Assembly (NCBI GenBank): GCA_950097015.1
Contig: CATNEN010000034.1
Span: 2,209,501 to 2,273,500 of the forward strand
Direction: 5' to 3'
DNA length: 64,000 nt
From: Macrostomum hystrix
Taxonomy: Eukaryota; Platyhelminthes; Macrostomidae
How positions within the stretch are numbered: position 1 is the stretch's first letter; every line of letters starts with the position of its first letter. The notes below the pieces were generated by a model, which saw only the letters and a list, made by a program, of their open reading frames with translations, ran no database searches and was not told the DNA's origin. Below are positions 50,901-61,700 of the stretch, piece after piece. The translations under genes were made by a program, and so were the position numbers.

Positions 50901-53900
50901 GCCTTCCACAAGGTTTTATCGATTGTTCATCAAATTCACACGATGAAAATTCTTCATCGAGATCTGAAGCCTGAGAACATTCTGTTCAAAGAACCGTATG
51001 ACGTGCGAATATGTGACTTTGGACTTTCAAAGTGCGATTCCAGCAATAATCATAATCCTGGCGGAGGATCGAGCCAGGCGCAACACACTCACGACATTGG
51101 TACGACAGCATACATGGCGCCTGAACTACTAAAAAATCCACCACTTCCGCACAGCCGAAATTCTGATGCTTACGCACTCGGTCTAGTGTTTTTGGAGATG
51201 CTGACCATTTTTTGGAAATGATTCAGAGTCAGAGAAAATTGAAATTTTCCAGTTTCATCGAGAAGGAAAGATTCACAAGAAGGCAGAAATGTTCAAGGCT
51301 GAAACGGAGCTTATACAGAAACTGCTTTTCGAAGATCCAAAAAGGCGTCTCAGCGTTGAGGATGCATTGAAACATGAGCTGTTCTACACAGTACAATTGC
51401 CCTGTAACATTTGCTGTATTTCTTGCAAGGGAATCGAGGTCCTAAAGGAGCATCTATCAGGAAAGATGCATCAAAATAATCTTAAAAAGTGGAAATCAGA
51501 CGCAACCAGCGGGCCTCAGGCGGAGTCTCGAGAAACAACAGTCCCACGTCATGTCGCTAAGAGGGATAGTAACAATTACCATCAGATTGACACTACCGAG
51601 CAACTCGACTCTGACGCTCATTTAGTCGCAAGAAAGAAAGACAAAGAAAAAAAGACAATACAGAAGCTTCAAAGGCAACCTGCCGATGCCTTCCAGCAGC
51701 AACCTGTGCAGGAGTTGCCGGTAAATCAAGTACCAAAAAAATGTGACGAAGAAATAGAAAGTACTACAACAGAAGAATTCAATACGGTTCGTGCCGATGT
51801 TGAAGATCTGAAGACAAGAATGACGCAAATCGAAACGAAGCTTGATCAAATTCTGGCTCTTTTAAAACCGAAGTAAATACTGAAACCGAACAGCGAATTA
51901 CTGATTCTAAGTACTGTACTTTAGTTTTTCTCGAATTAGGGCGTACTTATGGTCAGCTGACATTGCTTTTTACATTAATTTTTTAATATAGTAAAATATG
52001 TTTTTCTCTATCATTTTCTCTAGACCATTTCCTGGAAAGTACATTTCCATTTCCTGAAAGCACTGTCTACTAGAATGATTAATAAATATAAGCAACTTTC
52101 GTGATAAGGAGTGTTACGAGCACTTTTAGTTCCAAACAGCGTCGATCATTGCCCAAACATGTATCTAAGATTTAGCCCGATTCTAAGAAATGACGACGAA
52201 GCTATCAAATCGGCAGCTCACCTGGATCGCCCAGATCATGCGGCATGGCCATTTGGTGATTGCGCTGCGATTTGGTCCCAGTAACTAGCCAGTACACCTG
52301 AGTGACGTCCTCCTCTGCTGCTGCCTTGGCTGTGGTCAATAATTATTATTGAGTTTTATTGATTATTGATGTGTGTTCAAGGACTTAAAATAGTACATCT
52401 AGGTAATTTAATCGGCTACATCAACTATAGCTCGGAGATTACAAACCGATTGTTATGAGGGCTAATTAATCAAGCATCGCAGAATTATAATTATTATACA
52501 AGTCTGTCTGAGAGCACAAAAGTGCACGAAGCCTGCATCTGCTAAAGAGGGTTATTCTGAATTCACTAAAAGCAAATTTACTAGTATATTAGCTAATTAC
52601 TCACGAGAGCTTCTATGCTTGAGTAAAATAGAGCAGATGCAGACTCAGAGCAAATAGAGCAATAGCTCACCGAAATCGTATTGCACCGCCACCTGCAGTT
52701 TGGGAAAGTTGGCCAATAATGCCCACGCAGCGTACGCGTGCACATCGTAGGTTGTAAACATCCGGTATTCGTGGCCCTCCAGGTAGGCAAAGGTGCCCAT
52801 TTCCTCGCGCACGGGGCAACGCCAGGACTTTAGCCGGTGCCAGTCAGCTGTCTGAGCCCCGTCATCAAGCCAGACGCTGCCTGAATCACTCAGGTAGTAA
52901 GCCTCGTTGAGCAGGGCCGACTTGAGCCAGTTCGGCAGGCTGGCGGGATCTTCATTGAGTATCGGCGCCTGCCACTCGTCGATGCGTTGCTGCCAGGACT
53001 GCGAGCTGGCGAAGGCGTGACGGGCCAGGTCGATGCTGGCAGCAGTTTGGTCGCCGGGAAACCAGCGCACATGACGACTGAAATGTTCATAAACTGACTT
53101 TAGTTAATTTTAATTCGAAGTACGCAGTCAAACTCTCCGAACCCACCGAGTGTAAGTATTCTCCGCAGCGCGAAAGTGAACTCTCGGCATGTGCCAGCTT
53201 AGGCAGAACCCGATGCCGTCAGCGTGCGATCCAGCTGCAACAACTCTTCCAGCGCAAACAGCCACAGCCAGGTGCTCGCCTGATTGAGTCACCTGCGCGG
53301 CTGTCTCGGCCGCCTCTGCACAAACGTCGGTTGGAGGACGGAGGCCGCCGGTTCGTTCGAGGCTGCGCCAAATTCCAGCAGCTGCCTGCCGGTCTGTCTT
53401 CGGGTTAAATCGTGGCCACAATGTCACAGTAACCTATAGATGGTTTGTGAGTTAGATGATTAGATTTTTTAAATAGTGTATAACGCAAAACGGACTTAAA
53501 AGAGGGCTATACGTAATGTTATTAGGGCTCAAAATATTGTTTGCTAACATTTGACACCCTTGATATTAGTCTAATGAATGTGATATTAGTCTAAAAAGCT
53601 TACGTTGCTACTCTGAACTGCCGAGATACCATAGGTGCACGGCATGTCGCCCCGAAACGTCTGGTGAATGAGACTACCGGCAATGCCTGACTCCGGGCAG
53701 CGGAAAGGCTCCACCGCGGCTCCGGCTGCGAGACTCTTCGGGGTTCCGTCACCATTCTGGAAGCAGAAGGTCACACTGACCTGCAAGTCCGAATCGGTAT
53801 CGTTCCAGACTGTCCACTCAAATAGGGTCAGTGGAAGACACGAGTCCTGAAAGGCGAAACGATTGAAATATCAGCAAAAAATGCACTAAGACTTTCAATA

Positions 53901-54637
53901 ACTACTCAATGCGGCATTTCCCATTATTATATTATTAAACATACCTTGTAATCGTGCGCTATAACGGGAGAAGTCTGTCTGCACAGCAGCCGCAGCCCCG
54001 GCACCAGATGGTAGACTGTCCAGCTCCTGGGATAGAGCCCATGGTAGGCACAGTCGGTCTCTTGAAGTCCCCCGGGATCTGAGCAGCAAAGCCACTCGCG
54101 ACGAAGAGCATTGAGCTTTTTAAACGGCCGGAACGCCAGTACTCGCTGCAACACTGGCGCCTGGGCGCCATCGCAACAACGTCGGACTGAAACAATGAAA
54201 CAATCAGCCTCCGGGATGGCGTACTCGTACAGTCCAGGCAGCATTTGAAAGCGGCAAAATTCTCCACGAAAACCGCGTCCGATACTTCCACAGCCGATGC
54301 CGCCTAGAGGGACACCGTAGATTGGCCGGTAAGGCTCCTGGTGCAGACAGTCAATGAATGGCCGACGTCTCTGTAGAAGACGCTTACGCAGGTAGAAGCG
54401 GAACAGGTAGCGCAGCGAAGCGCCCAGATACTCCAGGCACTGGCGAGGCCGGGGGCTTTGAAAGGGACGGCAGGGGGCAAAGCGCTTTGCCATTGTAAGC
54501 CGCCACCCGGCTTCGGGAACCTGTAGTTTGGCGAAAAGAGCGTCAGCTCGGTTTGGCGCCTCCGTAGCGGTATTGTTACCTTCCTCGGACGAGTTATTTT
54601 CATCAAGTAGCTTGCTCCAATAGTTCGCCGCTGCCAT
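47982..54637 (-). CDS. GBA2: non-lysosomal glucosylceramidase (GBA2), seven exons
   Basis: Minus-strand exons 54637-53945, 53846-53604, 53433-53147, 53077-52671, 52329-52222, 49408-49190 and 48682-47982 join in frame to 885 residues; human GBA2 is about 927. The enzyme hydrolyses glucosylceramide to glucose and ceramide on the cytosolic face of ER/Golgi or plasma membrane (family knowledge). Signatures: PIYGVPLGGIGCGSIGRGFRGEF and the beta-rich N-terminal domain in exon 1; LLNEAYYL in exon 4, with the Glu that acts as nucleophile in this family (GH116); HDLGDP in exon 5; DTDDDGLVENTG in exon 6; HADQTYDAW in exon 7, with the Asp acid/base; and LAYQTPEA and YRSLGYMRPL near the end. No residue loss was noticed. 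A family 1 SINE sits in intron 6, and an opposite-strand kinase gene sits in intron 5. Confidence 0.95.
48725..49092 (+). mobile_element. tRNA-derived SINE family 1, copy 6
   Basis: A plus-strand copy inside GBA2 intron 6, antisense to GBA2. Box A is diverged (GTGTTAGAGCG); box B GAGCTCGATTCC and the body are intact. The tail is a short AT-rich stretch. Confidence 0.88.
49409..50393. other. GBA2 intron 5, upstream flank of the nested kinase
   Basis: AT-rich (TATATATAAAC runs near 49680-49710), then more mixed sequence from 49870. It must hold the kinase promoter, but no clear TATA box near the kinase start was identified. Confidence 0.4.
50394..51876 (+). CDS. eIF2alpha-kinase-like protein kinase with C-terminal U1/JAZ-type zinc finger; one-base frameshift
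   Basis: Intronless and antisense inside GBA2 intron 5. The kinase frame starts at 50394: GQGGFGSV loop, Lys in YAIKLI (about residue 36), Glu in VREVENL, a long insert after a VVKYHHSWYE strand as in PERK/GCN2/PKR, HRDLKPEN (about 188), CDFGLSK (about 207) and GTTAYMAPE. It stops at 51221, just after a T6 run at 51209-51214. One base less there would continue into the frame that carries the rest of the kinase C-lobe (EDPKRRLSVEDALKH). It then has a C-x2-C-x12-H-x5-H zinc finger (51403-51471), a charged linker and a coiled coil ending at the stop near 51876, about 493 residues in all. The extra T could be an assembly error, a +1 slip or a real break. The zinc finger is of the U1/matrin/JAZ type, some members of which bind dsRNA. 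Substrate and role are inferred. AATAAA lies at 52081. Confidence 0.8.
52081..52086 (+). terminator. polyadenylation signal of the nested kinase
   Basis: AATAAA about 205 bp past the kinase stop and before GBA2 exon 5 (52222-52329). Confidence 0.5.
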
Positions 54638-55727
54638 CTGAAATTTTTTATCGGCGCATCTTATTATTTGTGCTTTCTTTAAGACGAGTAGTATTACAAA
54701 CAAAAGGGTATTTGTCAATCGAAAAAAATATTATGTTTGTGATGAACGAAAAGGAATTTCAATATCGTACTCGTATTATTTGTTGCTTAAGATGTAAGAA
54801 TTGTTCATTTCTTACTTTTCTCGAGTTGAACCTTGTAAGTTAGTTTACTATGAGCAGTGCCAAGAAACTTTAAAGAATTCTAATGTCAACGCTTGCCTTT
54901 TAGCATTTCAGTACTGAAGTGTCCTGTAGACAGAGCTCTAGTCCCGATTGCCACACTCCCTCTGGCTAGCCTTCGCTGCGTTCTCTAACTTCACATTTTA
55001 TGCATTTAACTCAGAATGCCGCATTTAGCAGTGGGTAGGGCACAAACGCTTGAACATTATAGACAGACATACAAGCCTGCATGATTTTCCGAGTATGTGC
55101 AAGACCTATGTATTGGTCATGCTGCCTCGATTGGCTCTTTGCACTCAGTGCATACACTGCCATCATGGCCAAGCCTATAGACACACCCAGTGATGCAAAG
55201 GATAGGAAAGCATTCTATACGAGTGCTCACGGCCACCCCTCGGTGCAGCTGAGCAACACGTCTGAGCAGATTCTAGCCCCTCTGCCACTATCACATTCTT
55301 TATTCATTACATTCGGTGTACATCCCGTGTCTCTACCTTCCTCCCACCCCGATTGTCATGTAAAGCTGCAAGTTTGTTCAGGCTTCTCATGCCTGGCCAC
55401 TACTGCCTGTTGTCCCTACATTAATCAATTTTTCAACAGCTTATTCTAGGCTATTTTTTACTTCTGTCATCATTGCACTTTCAACAATTATTCATATTGA
55501 CTGCAGTCGACAGTTAGCAATTGGATTTAGGATTTTAAGATTTAAGATTTAATATTAATACTGCGATCAGCAAGCATAGACCAGCAGATCAGCTGCCAAG
55601 AACATCAACTTTGAGGTAGTGTCTTCCAACACAGCAGAGACTCACTGCTAATCGATTAACAGTAGAAGGACAACGGGGTGTTTCAAAGAACCAAAATTTT
55701 TCTTTTTCTGTAACTCCCAAAATATTC
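54638..55727. other. upstream flank of GBA2 up to the satellite
   Basis: It should contain the GBA2 promoter (read on minus); no TATA box is obvious. The 122-codon plus frame at 55081-55449 has no recognisable domain. Sequence at 55640-55727 is the unique flank of the satellite and resembles the sequence after the single unit at 41798. Confidence 0.45.
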
Positions 55728-58700
55728 CACCAATCGCCATGAAAATCCAGAACACGGACTAAAATATTCAACCAATCGCCATGAAAATCCAGAACACGGC
55801 CTAAAATATTCAACCAATCGCCATGAAAATCCAGAACACGGACTAAAATATTCAACCAATCGCCATGAAAATCCAGAACACGGCCTAAAATATTCAACCA
55901 ATCGCCAGGAAAATCCAGAACACGGCCTAAAATATTCAACCAATCGCCATGAAAATCCAGAACACGGCCTAAAATATTCAACCAATCGTCATGAGAATCC
56001 AGAACACGGCCTAAAATATTCAACCAATCGTCATGAGAATCCAGAACACGGCCTAAAATATTCAACCAATCGCCATGAAAATCCAGAACACGGCCTAAAA
56101 TATTCAACCAATCGCCATGAAAATCCAGAACACGGCCTAAAATATTCAACCAATCGCCATGAAAATCCAGAACACGGCCTAAAATATTCAACCAATCGCC
56201 ATGAAAATCCAGAACACGGCCTAAAATATTCAACCAATCGCCATGAAAATCCAGAACACGGCCTAAAATATTCAACCAATCGCCAGGAAAATCCAGAACA
56301 CGGCCTAAAATATTCAACCAATCGCCATGAAAATCCAGAACACGGCCTAAAATATTCAACCAATCGCCATGAAAATTCAGAACACGGGCTAGAATATTCA
56401 ACCAATCGCCATGAAAATCCAGAACACGGCCTAAAATATTCAACCAATCGCCATGAAAATCCAGAACACGGCCTAAAATATTCAACCAATAGCCATGAAA
56501 ATTCAGAACACGGCCTAAAATATTCAACCAATCGCCATGAAAATTCAGAACACGGCCTAAAATATTCAACCAATCGCCATGAAAATCCAGAACACGGCCT
56601 AAAATATTCAACCAATCGCCATGAAAATCCAGAACACGGCCTAAAATATTCAACCAATCGCCATGAAAATCCAGAACACGGCCTAAAATATTCAACCAAT
56701 CGCCAGGAAAATCCAGAACACGGCCTAAAATATTCAACCAATCGCCATGAAAATCCAGAACACGGTCTAAAATATTCAACCAATCGCCAGGAAAATCCAG
56801 AACACGGCCTAAAATATTCAACCAATCGCCATGAAAATCCAGAACACGGCCTAAAATATTCAACCAATCGCCATGAAAATCCAGAACACGGTCTAAAATA
56901 TTCAACCAATCGCCAGGAAAATCCAGAACACGGCCTAAAATATTCAACCAATCGCCATGAGAATCCAGAACACGGCCTAAAATATTCAACCAATCGCCAT
57001 GAAAATCCAGAACACGGGCTAAAATATTCAACCAATAGCCAGGAAAATCCAGAACACGGCCTAAAATATTCAACCAATCGCCATGAGAATCCAGAACACG
57101 GCCTAAAATATTCAACCAATCGCCAGGAGAATCCAGAACACGGCCTAAAATATTCAACCAATCGCCAGGAAAATCCAGAACACGGCCTAAAATATTCAAC
57201 CAATCGCCAGGAGAATCCAGAACACGGCCTAAAATATTCAACCAATCGCCAGGAAAATCCAGAACACGGGCTAAAATATTCAACCAATCGCCAGTAAAAT
57301 CCAGAACACGGGCTAAATTATTCAACCAATCGCCAGGAAAATCCAGAACACGGCCTAAAATATTCAACCAATCGCCATGAAAATCCAGAACACGGCCTAA
57401 AATATTCAACCAATCGCCAGGAAAATCCAGAACACGGCCTAAAATATTCAACCAATCGCCAGGAAAATCCAGAACACAGGCTAAAATATTCAACCAATCG
57501 CCATGAAAATCCAGAACACGGGCTAAAATATTCAACCAATCGCCATGAAAATCCAGAACACGGCCTAAAATATTCAACCAATCGCCAGGAAAATCCAGAA
57601 CACGGGCTAAAATATTCAACCAATCGCCAGGAAAATCCAGAACACGGGCTAAAATATTCAACCAATCGCCATGAAAATCCAGAACACGGCCTAAATTATT
57701 CAACCAATCGCCAGGAAAATCCAGAACACGGCCTAAAATATTCAACCAATCGCCAGGAAAATCCAGAACACGGGCTAAAATATTCAACCAATCGCCATGA
57801 AAATCCAGAACACGGCCTAAAATATTCAACCAATCTCCAGGAAAATCCAGAACACGGCCTAAAATATTCAACCAATCGCCAGGAAAATCCAGAACACGGG
57901 CTAAATTATTCAACCAATCGCCAGGAAAATCCAGAACACGGGCTAAAATATTCAACCAATCGCCATGAAAATCCAGAACACGGCCTAAAATATTCAACCA
58001 ATCGCCATGAAAATCCAGAACACGGCCTAAAATATTCAACCAATCGCCATGAAAATCCAGAACACGGCCTAAATTATTCAACCAATCGCCATGAAAATCC
58101 AGAACACGGGCTAAAATATTCAACCAATCGCCATGAAAATCCAGAACACGGCCTAAAATATTCAACCAATCGCCATGAAAATCCAGAACACGGCCTAAAA
58201 TATTCAACCAATCGCCAGGAAAATCCAGAACACGGCCTAAAATATTCAACCAATCGCCATGGAAATCCAGAACACGGCCTAAAATATTCAACCAATCGCC
58301 ATGAAAATTCAGAACACGGCCTAAAATATTCAACCAATCGCCAGGAAAATCCAGAACACGGCCTAAAATATTCAACCAATCGCCATGAAAATCCAGAACA
58401 CGGCCTAAAATATTCAACCAATCGCCATGAAAATCCAGAACACGGCCTAAAATATTCAACCAATCGCCATGAAAATCCAGAACACGGCCTAAAATATTCA
58501 ACCAATCGCCATGAAAATCCAGAACACGGCCTAAAATATTCAACCAATCGCCATGAAAATCCAGAACACGGCCTAAAATATTCAACCAATCGCCAGGAAA
58601 ATCCAGAACACGGGCTAAAATATTCAACCAATCGCCATGAGAATCCAGAACACGGCCTAAAATTTTCAACCAATCGTCATGAGAATCCAGAACACGGCCT

Positions 58701-61700
58701 AAAATATTCAACCAATCGTCATGAGAATCCAGAACACGGCCTAAAATATTCAACCAATCGCCATGAAAATCCAGAACACGGCCTAAAATATTCAACCAAT
58801 CGCCATGAAAATCCAGAACACGGCCTAAAATATTCAACCAATCGCCATGAAAATCCAGAACACGGCCTAAAATATTCAACCAATCGCCATGAAAATCCAG
58901 AACACGGCCTAAAATATTCAACCAATCGCCATGAAAATCCAGAACACGGCCTAAAATATTCAACCAATCGCCAGGAAAATCCAGAACACGGCCTAAAATA
59001 TTCAACCAATCGCCATGAAAATCCAGAACACGGCCTAAAATATTCAACCAATCGCCATGAAAATTCAGAACACGGGCTAGAATATTCAACCAATCGCCAT
59101 GAAAATCCAGAACACGGCCTAAAATATTCAACCAATCGCCATGAAAATCCAGAACACGGCCTAAAATATTCAACCAATCGCCATGAAAATTCAGAACACG
59201 GCCTAAAATATTCAACCAATCGCCATGAAAATTCAGAACACGGCCTAAAATATTCAACCAATCGCCATGAAAATCCAGAACACGGCCTAAAATATTCAAC
59301 CAATCGCCATGAAAATCCAGAACACGGCCTAAAATATTCAACCAATCGCCATGAAAATCCAGAACACGGCCTAAAATATTCAACCAATCGCCAGGAAAAT
59401 CCAGAACACGGCCTAAAATATTCAACCAATCGCCATGAAAATCCAGAACACGGTCTAAAATATTCAACCAATCGCCAGGAAAATCCAGAACACGGCCTAA
59501 AATATTCAACCAATCGCCATGAAAATCCAGAACACGGCCTAAAATATTCAACCAATCGCCATGAAAATCCAGAACACGGTCTAAAATATTCAACCAATCG
59601 CCAGGAAAATCCAGAACACGGCCTAAAATATTCAACCAATCGCCATGAGAATCCAGAACACGGCCTAAAATATTCAACCAATCGCCATGAAAATCCAGAA
59701 CACGGGCTAAAATATTCAACCAATAGCCAGGAAAATCCAGAACACGGCCTAAAATATTCAACCAATCGCCATGAGAATCCAGAACACGGCCTAAAATATT
59801 CAACCAATCGCCAGGAGAATCCAGAACACGGCCTAAAATATTCAACCAATCGCCAGGAAAATCCAGAACACGGCCTAAAATATTCAACCAATCGCCAGGA
59901 GAATCCAGAACACGGCCTAAAATATTCAACCAATCGCCAGGAAAATCCAGAACACGGGCTAAAATATTCAACCAATCGCCAGTAAAATCCAGAACACGGG
60001 CTAAATTATTCAACCAATCGCCAGGAAAATCCAGAACACGGCCTAAAATATTCAACCAATCGCCATGAAAATCCAGAACACGGCCTAAAATATTCAACCA
60101 ATCGCCAGGAAAATCCAGAACACGGCCTAAAATATTCAACCAATCGCCAGGAAAATCCAGAACACAGGCTAAAATATTCAACCAATCGCCATGAAAATCC
60201 AGAACACGGGCTAAAATATTCAACCAATCGCCATGAAAATCCAGAACACGGCCTAAAATATTCAACCAATCGCCAGGAAAATCCAGAACACGGGCTAAAA
60301 TATTCAACCAATCGCCAGGAAAATCCAGAACACGGGCTAAAATATTCAACCAATCGCCATGAAAATCCAGAACACGGCCTAAATTATTCAACCAATCGCC
60401 AGGAAAATCCAGAACACGGCCTAAAATATTCAACCAATCGCCAGGAAAATCCAGAACACGGGCTAAAATATTCAACCAATCGCCATGAAAATCCAGAACA
60501 CGGCCTAAAATATTCAACCAATCTCCAGGAAAATCCAGAACACGGCCTAAAATATTCAACCAATCGCCAGGAAAATCCAGAACACGGGCTAAATTATTCA
60601 ACCAATCGCCAGGAAAATCCAGAACACGGCCTAAAATATTCAACCAATCGCCATGAAAATCCAGAACACGGCCTAAAATATTCAACCAATCGCCATGAAA
60701 ATCCAGAACACGGCCTAAAATATTCAACCAATCGCCATGAAAATCCAGAACACGGCCTAAATTATTCAACCAATCGCCATGAAAATCCAGAACACGGGCT
60801 AAAATATTCAACCAATCGCCATGAAAATCCAGAACACGGCCTAAAATATTCAACCAATCGCCATGAAAATCCAGAACACGGCCTAAAATATTCAACCAAT
60901 CGCCAGGAAAATCCAGAACACGGCCTAAAATATTCAACCAATCGCCATGGAAATCCAGAACACGGCCTAAAATATTCAACCAATCGCCATGAAAATTCAG
61001 AACACGGCCTAAAATATTCAACCAATCGCCAGGAAAATCCAGAACACGGCCTAAAATATTCAACCAATCGCCATGAAAATCCAGAACACGGCCTAAAATA
61101 TTCAACCAATCGCCATGAAAATCCAGAACACGGCCTAAAATATTCAACCAATCGCCATGAAAATCCAGAACACGGCCTAAAATATTCAACCAATCGCCAT
61201 GAAAATCCAGAACACGGCCTAAAATATTCAACCAATCGCCATGAAAATCCAGAACACGGCCTAAAATATTCAACCAATCGCCAGGAAAATCCAGAACACG
61301 GCCTAAAATATTCAACCAATCGCCATGAAAATCCAGAACACGGCCTAAAATATTCAACCAATCGCCAGGAAAATCCAGAACACGGCCTAAAATATTCAAC
61401 CAATCGCCATGGAAATCCAGAACACGGCCTAAAATATTCAACCAATCGCCATGAAAATTCAGAACACGGCCTAAAATATTCAACCAATCGCCAGGAAAAT
61501 CCAGAACACGGCCTAAAATATTCAACCAATCGCCATGAAAATCCAGAACACGGCCTAAAATATTCAACCAATCGCCATGAAAATCCAGAACACGGCCTAA
61601 AATATTCAACCAATCGCCATGAAAATCCAGAACACGGCCTAAAATATTCAACCAATCGCCATGAAAATCCAGAACACGGCCTAAAATATTCAACCAATCG

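Noticed and set aside
55081-55449. A 122-codon plus-strand open frame upstream of GBA2
   Set aside because: Composition is not protein-like (scattered Cys, Ser/His/Pro-rich), no homology recognised, no splice or poly(A) context.
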